Source of the DNA: Afipia sp. GAS231
GTDB lineage: Bacteria; Pseudomonadota; Alphaproteobacteria; Rhizobiales; Xanthobacteraceae
Assembly: GCF_900103365.1 (NCBI RefSeq)
Contig: NZ_LT629703.1
Location: 2,232,001-2,296,000, forward strand
Reading direction: 5' to 3'
Length of the DNA stretch: 64,000 nt
Shown here: positions 39,701-48,344 of the stretch, piece by piece
How positions within the stretch are numbered: position 1 is the first letter of the stretch
Layout: each line of letters opens with the position of its first letter
The notes under the pieces: model-generated
Database searches by the model: none
What the model saw: only the letters and a program-made list of their open reading frames with translations
Told to the model about the DNA's origin: nothing
Made by a program: the position numbers and the translations under genes

Positions 39701-39789
39701 ATCGCCTGCACCAGAGCTTGCTCGCCGTGTCGGCAACGCGAACGGCGCAACTGGAAGCGATGACCGCGCTGCCTTCGCGGCCCACCTAG
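36736..39789 (+). CDS. Winged-helix regulator with AAA/NACHT-like ATPase and TPR-like domain
   Basis: A 1017-aa protein. Residues 1-100 form an OmpR-type DNA-binding domain (LQPQVFDLLAYLIRHRARVV; IGDSGEAQRLIKTLPRKGVR; FIGTV) as in CadC-like regulators. Residues ~115-450 form a STAND-like ATPase with Walker A GEAGIGKT and Walker B WVLVLEDLHWSD. The C-terminal half is helical and repeat-rich (TPR-like), probably the sensor. The TTG start is used (GAAGGGA upstream) and the family begins there. The target genes and signal are unknown; no receiver domain is present. Confidence 0.85.
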   Translation: MLYLFDDFVLDTDQRELRRDGSPIPLQPQVFDLLAYLIRHRARVVTKDDLIGAIWGGRIVSESALTTRINAARTGIGDSGEAQRLIKTLPRKGVRFIGTVREAAREVESAVAPAKVETSSLVVGRTAPFETIDRMMRHALSGQRQMAFVTGEAGIGKTAFIAKAIERLTEQGFDLLYGRCTERFGTDEVFLPLIDALVNRYRANGPELISAVRAHAPTWILQLPGAIDASERAAFQDEVFGATRERMLREFCDLLEALSAGRPWVLVLEDLHWSDFATLDVVSRFAHANGKARVLALCSYRPADSAADGHPIRRLHRDLEIHGCCSELRLDRLSHPEVERYLALRFEDAELASSLSKPVFERTLGNPLFVASLLKHLIDQESIVETEGQWRLSSQAAFVRDRIPDSLLNMIGHELDRLTDSERRLLDVASVAGEDFSAALVAAGLSDDAIDVERDIEALVRKDHILVRSGVSEWPDGTYSGSYAFRHILYQNIIYQNLPPGHRAQTHKRLGKRLEEAHAGRTSEIAPALALHFEQGREFPSALRYLREAAESSTKRLGHAEAASYLTRALGILDRFDAAGEFSARIALLRKRSWALRSFGDLVGSIRDLRDMIACAEQAGEIKQQLNGLTAVSSLCLRVDRHACLEAAEDVLSRSQGLADDTFKALVQGSSASVNLFLNGWRKQDATLCDRAIELSASATNYGILIRRNGISGIVDCWRSRYQECRRAGTEGKRLARLAGDVYTFVLFNVLESIALIHLGEWRELRREIAAGLELAVRNANGPSSALCRLTLAWLHVEAMDFDGARELCESVDDSLLVGDQSTYFHKRAVLAKAYVGLNDPSGARRQFDDIERRRHEEGIDIEFTAATQVYHCLGEYYLQVGDLTQARNCARQLHDYVASAPDLNHLAQAHGLLARTALGLGDSADARSHLSRALEIVDNADFPIASWRVYRTAAEIFAKYGDVDRAATYRSRFVETVRRLAQNFEPEDRLHQSLLAVSATRTAQLEAMTALPSRPT

Positions 39790-40009
39790 CCGACGGGGCT
39801 TGCCGTACGCGTTTGTCAACTACCGGCGAACGCGCAGGCGTATCCCCGCTCCCGGACCTCTCACCGGCTCCCGCATTCCGAATCGCGTGTGTCCGAGGCC
39901 CCGCCTTCGACCGGCCGTGGAGAACCCTTGACGCTCGCGCATTCGGCGCTCGACGGGCTCCAGCCGGGTTGTTAAGCACCCGCCTCTGCAGGTGGATTTG
40001 AGTCGAGGC

Positions 40010-41509
40010 ATGACCGTTGCGATCGAGATGGGGCAGACGACCGCAGGGGCGCCCGCAACGCTGGACCTTGAGGAACTGCTGGCCACGCGCCTGCTGGTTC
40101 AGGGCAATTCAGGGTCCGGCAAATCCCATCTGCTGCGCCGGCTGCTGGAACAAAGCGCCCCCTGGGTGCAGCAGACCATCATCGATCCCGAAGGCGACTT
40201 CGTCGCCCTCGCCGATCGTTTCGGCCATCTGCTGATCGATGCCCAGGACCATACCGAACAGGGCCTGCAGGTGGCCGGCGAGCGGGCGCGGATCCATCGC
40301 GTCTCCGCGGTGCTCAATCTCGAGGGGCTCGACGCCGAGAATCAGATGCGGCGGGCCGCCGCCTTTCTCGACGGGCTGTTCGAGGTCGCCCGCGACCATT
40401 GGTATCCGATGCTGGTGGTCGTGGACGAAGCGCAGCTGTTTGCGCCGGCGATCGCCGGCGAAGTGACCGACGAGGCGCGAAAACTCTCGCTCGGCGCCAT
40501 GACCAACCTGATGTGCCGTGGGCGCAAACGCGGGCTCGCGGGTATCATCGCCACCCAGCGATTGGCGAAGCTCGCCAAGAACGTCGCGGCCGAAGCGTCC
40601 AATTTCCTGATGGGCCGAACCTTCCTCGATATCGACATGGCCCGCGCTGCCGACCTTCTGGGCATGGAGCGGCGACAGGCGGAGACGTTCCGCGACCTTG
40701 AGCGCGGACAGTTCATGGCGCTGGGACCGGCCCTCTCCCGCCGGCCGCTGGGGCTGCGCATCGGGCCGACGGAGACGACCCCGCGCAACGCCATCCCGCG
40801 TCTGATGCCAATGCCGGAAGCCACACCGGACGCGCACGCGATTGTTCTCGCAGCACCGCCGCCTGAAATTAATCGGCCCCGGCGCAGCAGATCGGCGCCG
40901 GATTTGCTCGGACAGCTGATGGCGGCGAAAAGCGCGGCGCCGGAGGTTCGTCCCGAGGCGGAGCCGTCGCTCACTGCCGAGCAACTGGCGAAGCGGCGGG
41001 AGCAACTGGACCACATTCTGCAAGCCGTCACAGGCGAACCCAATGCGGCGTTCCAGGCCATTGGGGTGTTGTATCAGGAGTTCGTGGTGCGCTGCCGGAT
41101 CGAAGGTCTGGGTACCGCGGTGCCGGACCTGAGCGACTTTCGCCGCAGGCTGATGCGGGCGCGCGCCGGCCTCGGCTCCGATGCGACCGAGGATGATGAC
41201 GGATGGCAAGACGTGTCGGCCCGCGCCTCGCTTCTGCCGGAGGATATGCAGGGCGTCTTCATGATGATCGCCCGCGCCGCCAAGGAAGGATGGCCCTGCC
41301 CCGGCGACGCCGCGATCGCCCGCGCCTACGGCTCGCATTCGTTACGCCGTGCGCGGCGTCTGCTGACCTATATCGAGGAGCAGGGTTTCATCGTTTGCCA
41401 GATCGACGGCGCCGGCCGCCGGACCGTGACGCTGGTTGAACTGGCATGGGCGACGGCGCCCGGCGATCCCAACGCCGAGGAAGCGGGAAACGCGCTGGCG
41501 GCGGAGTGA
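40010..41509 (+). CDS. HerA-like P-loop ATPase
   Basis: A 499-aa HerA/FtsK-superfamily ATPase. Walker A is GNSGSGKS (residues 32-39), Walker B is MLVVVDEAQLF, followed by a sensor-like GIIATQRLAKLAK; CRGRKRGLAG precedes it. The C-terminal third is helical and looks like a winged-helix module (PCPGDAAIARAYGSHSLRRA...YIEEQGFIVCQIDGAGRRTV). No NurA-like nuclease or SIR2 gene is next to it. The ATG at 40010 is used; a GTG at 39992 is in frame. Role unknown: DNA processing or defence are possibilities only. Confidence 0.8.
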   Translation: MTVAIEMGQTTAGAPATLDLEELLATRLLVQGNSGSGKSHLLRRLLEQSAPWVQQTIIDPEGDFVALADRFGHLLIDAQDHTEQGLQVAGERARIHRVSAVLNLEGLDAENQMRRAAAFLDGLFEVARDHWYPMLVVVDEAQLFAPAIAGEVTDEARKLSLGAMTNLMCRGRKRGLAGIIATQRLAKLAKNVAAEASNFLMGRTFLDIDMARAADLLGMERRQAETFRDLERGQFMALGPALSRRPLGLRIGPTETTPRNAIPRLMPMPEATPDAHAIVLAAPPPEINRPRRSRSAPDLLGQLMAAKSAAPEVRPEAEPSLTAEQLAKRREQLDHILQAVTGEPNAAFQAIGVLYQEFVVRCRIEGLGTAVPDLSDFRRRLMRARAGLGSDATEDDDGWQDVSARASLLPEDMQGVFMMIARAAKEGWPCPGDAAIARAYGSHSLRRARRLLTYIEEQGFIVCQIDGAGRRTVTLVELAWATAPGDPNAEEAGNALAAE

Positions 41510-41519
41510 TGCGGCGGGC

Positions 41520-41960
41520 TCACCGCGCCTTGCGCGCCTCCTCAAGGCGAGGATCGAACACAAACTCGATCCGTACTCCGCTCGGCTCCCGCACGATGAA
41601 ATGGATCTTGGGGCCGGCCCCGGACGGTTCCGGACCGAACTCGACGACGACGCCAGGCCAACCCGACACCCGTTCGTAGAGGGTATCGAGGCCGATTTGA
41701 TCGACGACGGCGAGAGCCAAATGATGCAATCCGACGTTGGCGCGCCGATCGAACGGAATCGCTTTGCCAGGAGATTCGACCTGCCACAGCGTCACGACGT
41801 CGTGTCCATCGGATACGAACACCGCCGGATAATCCGCCCGCTCGCCAACGACCCGCCATCTAAGGCAATCACAAAAGAATTTTCTCGTGCCCGAGAGATC
41901 CCGAACGCTCAACCCAACGTGGTCGACACCACACGTGCCGGTTTTGAGTTCATCTGTCAT
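41520..41960 (-). CDS. VOC (glyoxalase/dioxygenase) family protein
   Basis: A 146-aa protein with paired beta-alpha-beta-beta-beta modules: GVDHVGLSVRDLSGTRKFFC at the start and GLHHLALAVVDQIGLDTLYE in the middle. Putative metal ligands are the His in DHVGL, the His in HHLAL and the Glu in IEFVFDP. Enzymatic substrate unknown. It is the second gene after TetR (15-nt gap). Confidence 0.85.
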   Translation of the reverse strand: MTDELKTGTCGVDHVGLSVRDLSGTRKFFCDCLRWRVVGERADYPAVFVSDGHDVVTLWQVESPGKAIPFDRRANVGLHHLALAVVDQIGLDTLYERVSGWPGVVVEFGPEPSGAGPKIHFIVREPSGVRIEFVFDPRLEEARKAR

Positions 41961-41975
41961 GAGCCCTCCAATATG

Positions 41976-42539
41976 CTACCGGGCTGGAAGCGACTTGAGC
42001 AGCGACTTGGCTGCCTCCGTGGCCCGATTGATGGCGTTCCGGTCGCGATAAACCCTCGAAACGACGAAGCCGCCCTGCACGACGGTTATGAGCAACAGCG
42101 CAAGCTCGTCGGCGTCGAGGCGTTTTGCAATTGCGCCGTCGGCCTGAGCTTCGCGCAGAGCGTCTGCAAGGATCCTCTGCAGTTCGCGGAAATAGCGTTC
42201 GACCGGCTTCCTCAACGAAGCTTCGGCGATCGACGATTCGCAGGCAAATCTGCCCATCCTGCAACCCTTGAGGCCGTCGCGAGCAACGTCGAGATAGCGG
42301 AAGACACGATCCAGGGCTGAACCGTCCGTTCCCACGGTCTCGCGCGCGAGCTCGCACATTTCATCAGACACCTCACCGAGAGCCACGGACGCCAGGTCCA
42401 TTTTTCCCTTGAAGTGGTGATAGAGACTGCCTTGCCCCGCCCCGCTTTCTTCCAGCAAGTCGCGCGGACTGGTGCCCTCGTAGCCACGCTCCCACATCAA
42501 TTTCTTGGCCGCCTTAACCAGATCGCCCTTCGCCTTCAT
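41976..42539 (-). CDS. TetR family transcriptional regulator
   Basis: A 187-aa repressor. The N-terminal HTH (VKAAKKLMWERGYEGTSPRD...AGQGSLYHHFKGKMDL) is typical, with a C-terminal helical ligand domain. The start at 42539 has GAGGG 7 nt upstream. It is divergent from the PNPOx-like gene, with a palindrome at 42585-42604 between them that is a likely operator for both directions. Confidence 0.93.
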   Translation of the reverse strand: MKAKGDLVKAAKKLMWERGYEGTSPRDLLEESGAGQGSLYHHFKGKMDLASVALGEVSDEMCELARETVGTDGSALDRVFRYLDVARDGLKGCRMGRFACESSIAEASLRKPVERYFRELQRILADALREAQADGAIAKRLDADELALLLITVVQGGFVVSRVYRDRNAINRATEAAKSLLKSLPAR

Positions 42540-42584
42540 GACACCCTCATGGTCGCATCGAATCAACCGAACGTGATTGTATTT

Positions 42585-42604
42585 TGTACCTACTAGTATG
42601 TACA
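42585..42604. promoter_or_regulatory. TetR-type operator palindrome
   Basis: TGTACCTACTAGTATGTACA: a 20-bp palindrome with one mismatched pair, 45 nt upstream of tetR and 27 nt before the divergent PNPOx-like gene. Position and symmetry fit autoregulation plus control of the neighbour. Confidence 0.6.
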
Positions 42605-42631
42605 GACAACCGTCACTAACGGGTATCAGCC

Positions 42632-43630
42632 ATGTTTCTCGAGGCGTGCGTCCATGATCGCGGCACTATCATGACCGGGTCCCCCTTTCACGCCGGCGAG
42701 CGAACAATTCAAAGTCTCGCTGGCGTGCGTGAACGGATCGAGCGCAGGGGGCGCGCGGTTATTCGAAACTATATGCCGGAGCAGCACAGGACGTTCTTCG
42801 CAGCGCTGCCGTTCGTGGTCGTGGGGCTGGCCGACCAGAACGGCCACCCCTGGGCCACGACCCTGTCCGGTCCCCCAGGGTTCATGAATTCGGCGGAACA
42901 GGATCTTCTTGCTGTCAAAGCGTGGCTCGATCCGGGTGATCCCGTGCATTCGTGCATTCGGGACGGCGCTCCAGTCGGCGGGCTCGGAATTGAACTTTCA
43001 ACGCGTCGCCGAAACCGGATCAACGGTCGCATCGAAAATTGCGTCGTCGGTGAAGGCTTCTCGATCAGGGTTCAGCAGAGCTTTGGAAACTGCCCGAAAT
43101 ACATTCAGGCACGCAACGAGCGGCCACCGATCCGCTCCAGGCCCGCGCCTGAATCCCGAATGGCTTCCCATCTCGGCGATAGCGAAGTCTACTTTGTGAC
43201 CGGAGCAGACACGTTCTTTATTGCGTCCCGGTCAGCGCAGCTCGACCGGGAGGACTCCTCGCAGGGTCTCGACGTCTCCCACCGTGGCGGGTGTCCCGGT
43301 TTCGTGCAGGTGATTTCGCCAAACGAACTCTGCTTTCCGGATTATAGCGGCAACCTGCTCTTCAACACCCTCGGTAACCTGGAAGCGGACGCGCGCGCCG
43401 GACTTCTGTTCATCGACTTCCAGAGCGGCCGGATGCTGTACATCATCGGCAGGGCCAGGATCTGCTGGGACGTGTCGGAGACGACGCGGTCCGCTGGAGC
43501 CGAAAGGCTCATCTTTCTCGACATCCAGTGTGTCGTGAACCGCGAACACGCATTTCCGCTTTCATTCGACTTTGTCAGCTACTCGCCGCACCTGGGGGCG
43601 GAGGGCCAGGATTCCAAAATTCCCCAATAG
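42632..43630 (+). CDS. Pyridoxamine 5'-phosphate oxidase-like FMN-binding protein
   Basis: A 332-aa split-barrel flavin-binding family protein. The first module is RTFFAALPFVVVGLADQNGHPWATTL; the second is GGCPGFVQVISPNELCFPDYSGN, LFNTLGNLEADARAGLLFID. Proteins of this form are often encoded beside ferredoxin reductase or MBL genes. The function is not defined. Start 42632 is used; ATG 42671 (MTGSPFHAGE) is an alternative with similar support. The tetR operator lies upstream. Confidence 0.82.
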   Translation: MFLEACVHDRGTIMTGSPFHAGERTIQSLAGVRERIERRGRAVIRNYMPEQHRTFFAALPFVVVGLADQNGHPWATTLSGPPGFMNSAEQDLLAVKAWLDPGDPVHSCIRDGAPVGGLGIELSTRRRNRINGRIENCVVGEGFSIRVQQSFGNCPKYIQARNERPPIRSRPAPESRMASHLGDSEVYFVTGADTFFIASRSAQLDREDSSQGLDVSHRGGCPGFVQVISPNELCFPDYSGNLLFNTLGNLEADARAGLLFIDFQSGRMLYIIGRARICWDVSETTRSAGAERLIFLDIQCVVNREHAFPLSFDFVSYSPHLGAEGQDSKIPQ

Positions 43631-43716
43631 GACGTTTTGCGGACGCCTCACACGAGGCGCCGGCTTCGACCGGCGGACCGCAAGGTCCGTCCTCGCAAAC
43701 AAGCAAGGAGATAGCG

Positions 43717-44691
43717 ATGTTAAATCTGACCCGCCGTAACGCTCTGTTGACGGCAGCATGTGCTGGAGCAGCGTTCGGTCTGCCCAAACCCGTCTCTTTC
43801 ATCGAAGCAGCACTCGCCCAGAAGGGACCGGAGGCCGGCAAGGGCTTCCGTCCGTTCGAGTTCGGTAAGGTCCAGGGGTTCATCCTGAACGATGGCGTTT
43901 GGGAGAAGCCTCACGACCCCGGCTTTATCAAGAACGCGTCCGTTGAGGACACCAAGGCCGCACTGGCTGCCGCGGGGATCGCGAATGAAGTCGTGCCTAT
44001 TCCGTTCAACGTCACGCTGGTCAAGTTCGGCAACGAAACGGTTTTGTTCGACGCCGGCACGGGCGGCCAGTTTCAGCCTACGGCCGGAGCGATGATCGCC
44101 AATATGGCGGCAGCCGGAGTCAAGCCGGAACAGATCACGAGAGTGATCGTTTCGCATTTCCATCCGGATCATGTTTTTGGGCTTATGAGCAAGGCTCCAG
44201 ACAACACGCCGACATTCCCGAACGCCGTGGTTTACGTGCCGAGCAACGAGTTCAAGTTCTGGATGGACGAGAGCATCTTCACCAAGCTCCCTGAAAAGCA
44301 GCATGGCCTGCCCAAACGGCTTCAGGCGATGTTCCCGCTCCTGAAAGACAAATTGAAACAGTATGAGTGGGACACCGAAGTTATTCCGGGCATCCGCTCC
44401 ATTGCGGCACCGGGCCATACACCGGGCCACACCGCATTCCATGTCGCGTCAGGCAACGAGCAGCTGATGGTTCTGAGCGACACGACGAACATGCCTGCCC
44501 TGTTCGCGAAGCACCCCGACTGGCACGGCGTGATCGATGCCGACCCGGTGCTTGCCGAAGCGACGCGTCGCAAACTGTTCGACCGCGTCGTGGCCGACAA
44601 GGCGCTCGTCACCGGCTACCACTTCCCGTTCCCGGCCGTCGGCAAGATCGTGACGGACGGCGCCGGTTACACTTTCGTGCCAGCGGCATAG
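43717..44691 (+). CDS. MBL fold metallohydrolase with Tat-like signal peptide
   Basis: A 324-aa protein. The N-terminus LTRRNALLTAACAGAAFG looks like a twin-arginine signal ending near residue 35. The zinc motif HFHPDH is in SHFHPDHVFG; further His in GHTPGHTAFH, Asp in SDTTNMP and His in GYHFPFP complete the metallo-beta-lactamase set. Substrate unknown; lactonase-type enzymes look similar. AAGGAG precedes the start. It lies in a tetR-controlled neighbourhood. Confidence 0.88.
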   Translation: MLNLTRRNALLTAACAGAAFGLPKPVSFIEAALAQKGPEAGKGFRPFEFGKVQGFILNDGVWEKPHDPGFIKNASVEDTKAALAAAGIANEVVPIPFNVTLVKFGNETVLFDAGTGGQFQPTAGAMIANMAAAGVKPEQITRVIVSHFHPDHVFGLMSKAPDNTPTFPNAVVYVPSNEFKFWMDESIFTKLPEKQHGLPKRLQAMFPLLKDKLKQYEWDTEVIPGIRSIAAPGHTPGHTAFHVASGNEQLMVLSDTTNMPALFAKHPDWHGVIDADPVLAEATRRKLFDRVVADKALVTGYHFPFPAVGKIVTDGAGYTFVPAA

Positions 44692-44774
44692 CACGACGTA
44701 CACCGAAACGGCCGTCGTCATCGGTGGCCGTTTTCGACGCAATCTCCCGGATTCACCAACAAAGGGCTCATCAA

Positions 44775-45356
44775 ATGCGCTGGTTTTTGACATCTATCGT
44801 CGCTGTGGTCGTTGCGACCGGAGTTTATGCCGGGTCTGCCATTGTCTCTCTAAACGGTTTGGTCGGGGCGGCGAAAGCAGGCAACGGCGCGGAGATCTTG
44901 GCGCGAACCGACGTGCCTCGGCTGAAACGTTCTCTGGTCGACCAGATTGTGGCTGCATACCTGATCAGGACCTGTCAGAACCGCCCAATCAAGCCAATTG
45001 AACGGTTGCTGGCAAACACCTACGGGGCAACGATTGCGGATGCGCTGGTTGCGAAAATGCTCACCGCCGAAAATCTCACGAACATTCTGCAAAACGGATC
45101 GCTCGGCGCCGATGGCGACAGTCAGATGATTGCGCTCGCCGGCATCGATACGTCGAAGGTGCTGGAATCGCTTGGTCGGTTGTCCCTGGTAAAGCCGGTC
45201 GAGCTGTCAATCCGGCTGGGCGATGAAGAAGGTGCCGGGGCTATCAGTCTTCATTTCGAAGGAAACGGCTGGAAACTTTCAGGCCTTAATCTTCCAACCA
45301 GAGCCGTCGAACAACTCGCCATGGGTCTACAGGAAGCCAGGCCTGGGAAGGGATAG
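44775..45356 (+). CDS. DUF2939 family protein
   Basis: A 193-aa protein with an N-terminal membrane helix/signal (~3-22), then the DUF2939 pattern (GNGAEILARTDVPRLKRSLVDQI). It is probably periplasmic or anchored in the inner membrane. AAAGGG precedes the start. It follows the MBL gene by 83 nt in the same direction. The gap to the next gene (45357-45554) holds nothing that I can support. Confidence 0.8.
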   Translation: MRWFLTSIVAVVVATGVYAGSAIVSLNGLVGAAKAGNGAEILARTDVPRLKRSLVDQIVAAYLIRTCQNRPIKPIERLLANTYGATIADALVAKMLTAENLTNILQNGSLGADGDSQMIALAGIDTSKVLESLGRLSLVKPVELSIRLGDEEGAGAISLHFEGNGWKLSGLNLPTRAVEQLAMGLQEARPGKG

Positions 45357-45554
45357 ACCGATCCCAGGCAGCGGCGCCCGGGCGGACGGAATACGGACGC
45401 CATCGCGAACGCGAGCGACACGGTCTTCGCGTCGAAAGTCTGTTCGGCAACGCCGCGACTTCGCGCAAAGACTGCACTCGCCGGGAAACCTGGTGAAATC
45501 AACCAAGCTGACCGAAATCCCGCGCTGTTGCCGGGATCGCCTGTTGGGTTGGCG

Positions 45555-46685
45555 TCAACGTGAAATGTAGCCTGACGCGATGGGCTTGAATCGATAGATC
45601 AGATAGGGAGTTTTGTTTTCCGCCTTGCCCCCGTGGAACAAGGCCGCGGCAGATACCTGGGACGCGGAAACGTACATGTATCCGTCGGGTGATGCCGTGA
45701 TCCCGTCGGGCCACACCATGTCGGGATCACTGAGGTAGGTGCGGTACTTTCGGTCCGCCCCGATGACGCCGATGGACTTTGTCTCGACGGCGGTCAGATA
45801 GATATTGCCCGCATAGTCGATCGACAGGCCACCGTTGTTCGGCTTGTCCGAGTAGCGTTCTATTCTGCCGCTGAGTTCCTCGGGATTCAGTTTCTCATTG
45901 CTCAGATCGGCGGCCTTGATGCGGTACAGCGACCGGCCGCTCAGAGGCGCGAAGTAGACCCATTCGGACCTGACGTCCATCGTGATGCCGTCGCAGCCAA
46001 CCTTGATGATCGAAGGCTTGCCATCCTTGTCCGGCACGGTCAGATCGCTGCCGTCGACGGTGATCGGCATATTTTCGGGAATGGTCGATCGATCACCGTC
46101 CAGTACGCGCCGAGCCAGGCCGCTATCCATGTCAATGACGATGATGGCGGCATGAGACCCGTCGCCGCCGGGTCCGATATTTTCGTCGGCAATGTAGAAC
46201 TTCCGGTTCTTCTGATCGATGACGATATCCTGCGGTTGAGATCCTTTCACCGTGATCGGCTCCGGCATGTAGTAGATGCGTTCCAGCTTGTTGGTGCGGG
46301 TATTCCAGCCGACGAGCTTCGGCGTGATCTGGGTCCGGAAGCCCATGTCGATGATCCAGACGACGCCGCTTTCGTCGGACCGAAGACCCAGCACGTTATC
46401 GAGGTACTGATCAGTCCCCTTTCGCGGCGTATTCCATTCGGCGTTTGGAAACGGCTCGAACGTCGTCGGCGACGTCAGCCGCGCTACGCGCACGTCAGGG
46501 CTGTAAAATGGATGATGGCTGAAGATCAGCTGGTTGTCTGGCGTAAAGGCAATATTGCCGACGGACTGGGGCAACCTGGCGAATACCTCCGCCTTGCCGC
46601 CTCCGCTCTCCGCGTGCGCCGCCGTCGCCACGATTGCTGCGGCCGTCAAGGCGACCAATCGAATCCCTCTTCTCACGCTTTTCAC
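45555..46685 (-). CDS. Secreted royal jelly/yellow-like beta-propeller protein (SMP-30-like)
   Basis: A 376-aa protein, exported (signal peptide ~1-26, ends AHA-E). Repeated beta-propeller-like strands (e.g. NIAFTPDNQLIFSHH, DIVIDQKNRKFYIADENIG, GLSIDYAGNIYLTAVE) match the bacterial major royal jelly protein/L-dopachrome tautomerase-related family. Activity unproven. The GTG start has GGAG 8 nt upstream. It is divergent from the HxlR gene. Confidence 0.82.
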   Translation of the reverse strand: MKSVRRGIRLVALTAAAIVATAAHAESGGGKAEVFARLPQSVGNIAFTPDNQLIFSHHPFYSPDVRVARLTSPTTFEPFPNAEWNTPRKGTDQYLDNVLGLRSDESGVVWIIDMGFRTQITPKLVGWNTRTNKLERIYYMPEPITVKGSQPQDIVIDQKNRKFYIADENIGPGGDGSHAAIIVIDMDSGLARRVLDGDRSTIPENMPITVDGSDLTVPDKDGKPSIIKVGCDGITMDVRSEWVYFAPLSGRSLYRIKAADLSNEKLNPEELSGRIERYSDKPNNGGLSIDYAGNIYLTAVETKSIGVIGADRKYRTYLSDPDMVWPDGITASPDGYMYVSASQVSAAALFHGGKAENKTPYLIYRFKPIASGYISR

Positions 46686-46826
46686 GTTGCTCGCTCCTTG
46701 TGTTCCGGGTCCCCATGCGCGCTCCGCCGGTCTTCGCCGGCTATGGCACGCCGTCATGATTGCAAGGGTCTCCCTGGACGGCACAGCTACCGCAATTTTG
46801 GCGCTCGCCGTTCCACATTGATCTTT

Positions 46827-46846
46827 GCGCGCATCACGTTGCGCGC
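46827..46846. promoter_or_regulatory. Palindrome upstream of hxlR-like gene
   Basis: GCGCGCATCACGTTGCGCGC: perfect 7-bp arms with a 6-nt core, 57 nt before the HxlR start in the divergent promoter region. A likely operator, but it could be a G+C-rich hairpin. Confidence 0.45.
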
Positions 46847-46903
46847 TAATTTGGGCGCTGACAATTACGCACAGAACTGTCCTCTAGTATCACGGAGTGA
46901 ACT

Positions 46904-47287
46904 ATGAAGAAGCTCGGCGGCAAGACCTATGATTGTGCGGCTGGGTGCCCGGTGGAGGCGACGCTCGACCTGATCGACGGCAAGTGGAAGGCCGTGATTC
47001 TTTATCATCTTCTCAACGACACCATCCGATTTAACGAACTCAGACGGCGCCTGTCCCGCATCACCCAACGCATGCTCACGCGACAACTGCGCGAGCTCGA
47101 GGCGAACGGTCTTATTCACCGCGAGATTTACCCGGAAGTTCCGCTACGCGTTGAGTATTCCCTGACGACGCTCGGGCGGTCGCTTGAACCGGTTGTCCGC
47201 ATGCTCTGGACGTGGGGCAACCAATATCTCGCGGGGCGAAAGCCACACGCTGTTTCCCCAGCGGAGCGGCTTCCCCGGCTCAATTAG
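46904..47287 (+). CDS. HxlR family transcriptional regulator
   Basis: A 127-aa winged-helix regulator. N-terminal C-x3-C (DCAAGCPVEATLDLIDGKWK) is followed by the family core (RFNELRRRLSRITQRMLTRQ; LRELEANGLI). Homologs of this kind sense redox or electrophiles through the Cys. It probably controls the divergent royal-jelly-like gene. ACGGAG precedes the start. Confidence 0.92.
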   Translation: MKKLGGKTYDCAAGCPVEATLDLIDGKWKAVILYHLLNDTIRFNELRRRLSRITQRMLTRQLRELEANGLIHREIYPEVPLRVEYSLTTLGRSLEPVVRMLWTWGNQYLAGRKPHAVSPAERLPRLN

Positions 47288-47377
47288 TCGAGCATTGACC
47301 CCAATCCGATTTCAATCGGACTTTTCAGAAGCATCCGTTGCCCGTTCCAGGCGACCGCGCTTCCATTGCCTCGCGTT

Positions 47378-48340
47378 TCAACCGGGCGCATCCGGCAAAA
47401 GACGCGACAATTCCGCGCCCATATCGGATCGTCGCGGTGGATCAGCGCCGGGCCGCCCACATGTGAAGGCCGCGCATGCCGATGCAAACGACATCGCGCG
47501 ACCAAGTTCGGCCGAATTCATCTGCCGCAGAACCGTTGTTCCGATCCGCCCGATCGTGCGCAAAGCAAACAACAGTGCGGCTTGAAAACTGTCCCCGGCG
47601 CCGATCGTATCCACGACATCGACCACCGGCGCCTGGACCTCGACGGCTCCTGCCGCTCGATGCCATGCCTGCGCACCCTTGATTCCGCGGGTGATCACGA
47701 CAAGGCCTGCCTCTGCCGCGATAAGCGACCTGGCCTTTCCCGCATAGTCGCTATCGCCGTACAGAAATTCAAAATCGACATCCGACATCCGCACGATATC
47801 GGCGGCAGCGGCAAACGCGTCCATCTGATCGACGTAGCGGGCCTTGTGCCTGACCAGATTGGGCCGGCAGTTCGGATCAAAGGAGATGGTGACCGATCCG
47901 CCGGCGTCCTTGACCATGGCAAGCGCGTTGGTTGCGCCCTGGTCGTTGACAAGCGTCGTCGATCCGACATGGATGGCTTCGATCTCGCTGAATGGAATTG
48001 AGCCCGGCCGATAGATCCAGTTTCTGGATGCCGTCGCCTCGTCATAGAAGGCATATTGCGGCTCGCCTGCGACGGTTCGGACGAACGCGAGCGTGGTCTG
48101 GTGATCGCTGCGAACAGCATATCGAAGATCGACCTGCGAGGCGGCCGCGTGGTCGGCAATGATGCGGCCGAAAAGATCGGTCGATATGCCGCCGACAAAC
48201 CCTGCCGGTGCGCCGAGGCGCGCCATGCCGACGGCAATATTGAGACAGGACCCGCCGGCCACGGCTACGGCCGCGTCGCGGCCGTCCACCGCCTTGACGG
48301 GCAGGAAATCAACCAGGGCATCTCCGCAACTCAGCAGCAT
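47378..48340 (-). CDS. PfkB family carbohydrate kinase
   Basis: A 320-aa sugar kinase (fructokinase/ribokinase fold). The N-terminal GG motif region (GGSCLNIAVGMARLG) and C-terminal DTIGAGDSFQAALL with the catalytic Asp are present. It is the last gene of the polyol operon. Substrate is probably fructose or another ketose produced upstream, inferred from the context. Confidence 0.9.
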   Translation of the reverse strand: MLLSCGDALVDFLPVKAVDGRDAAVAVAGGSCLNIAVGMARLGAPAGFVGGISTDLFGRIIADHAAASQVDLRYAVRSDHQTTLAFVRTVAGEPQYAFYDEATASRNWIYRPGSIPFSEIEAIHVGSTTLVNDQGATNALAMVKDAGGSVTISFDPNCRPNLVRHKARYVDQMDAFAAAADIVRMSDVDFEFLYGDSDYAGKARSLIAAEAGLVVITRGIKGAQAWHRAAGAVEVQAPVVDVVDTIGAGDSFQAALLFALRTIGRIGTTVLRQMNSAELGRAMSFASACAAFTCGRPGADPPRRSDMGAELSRLLPDAPG

Positions 48341-48344
48341 GGCT

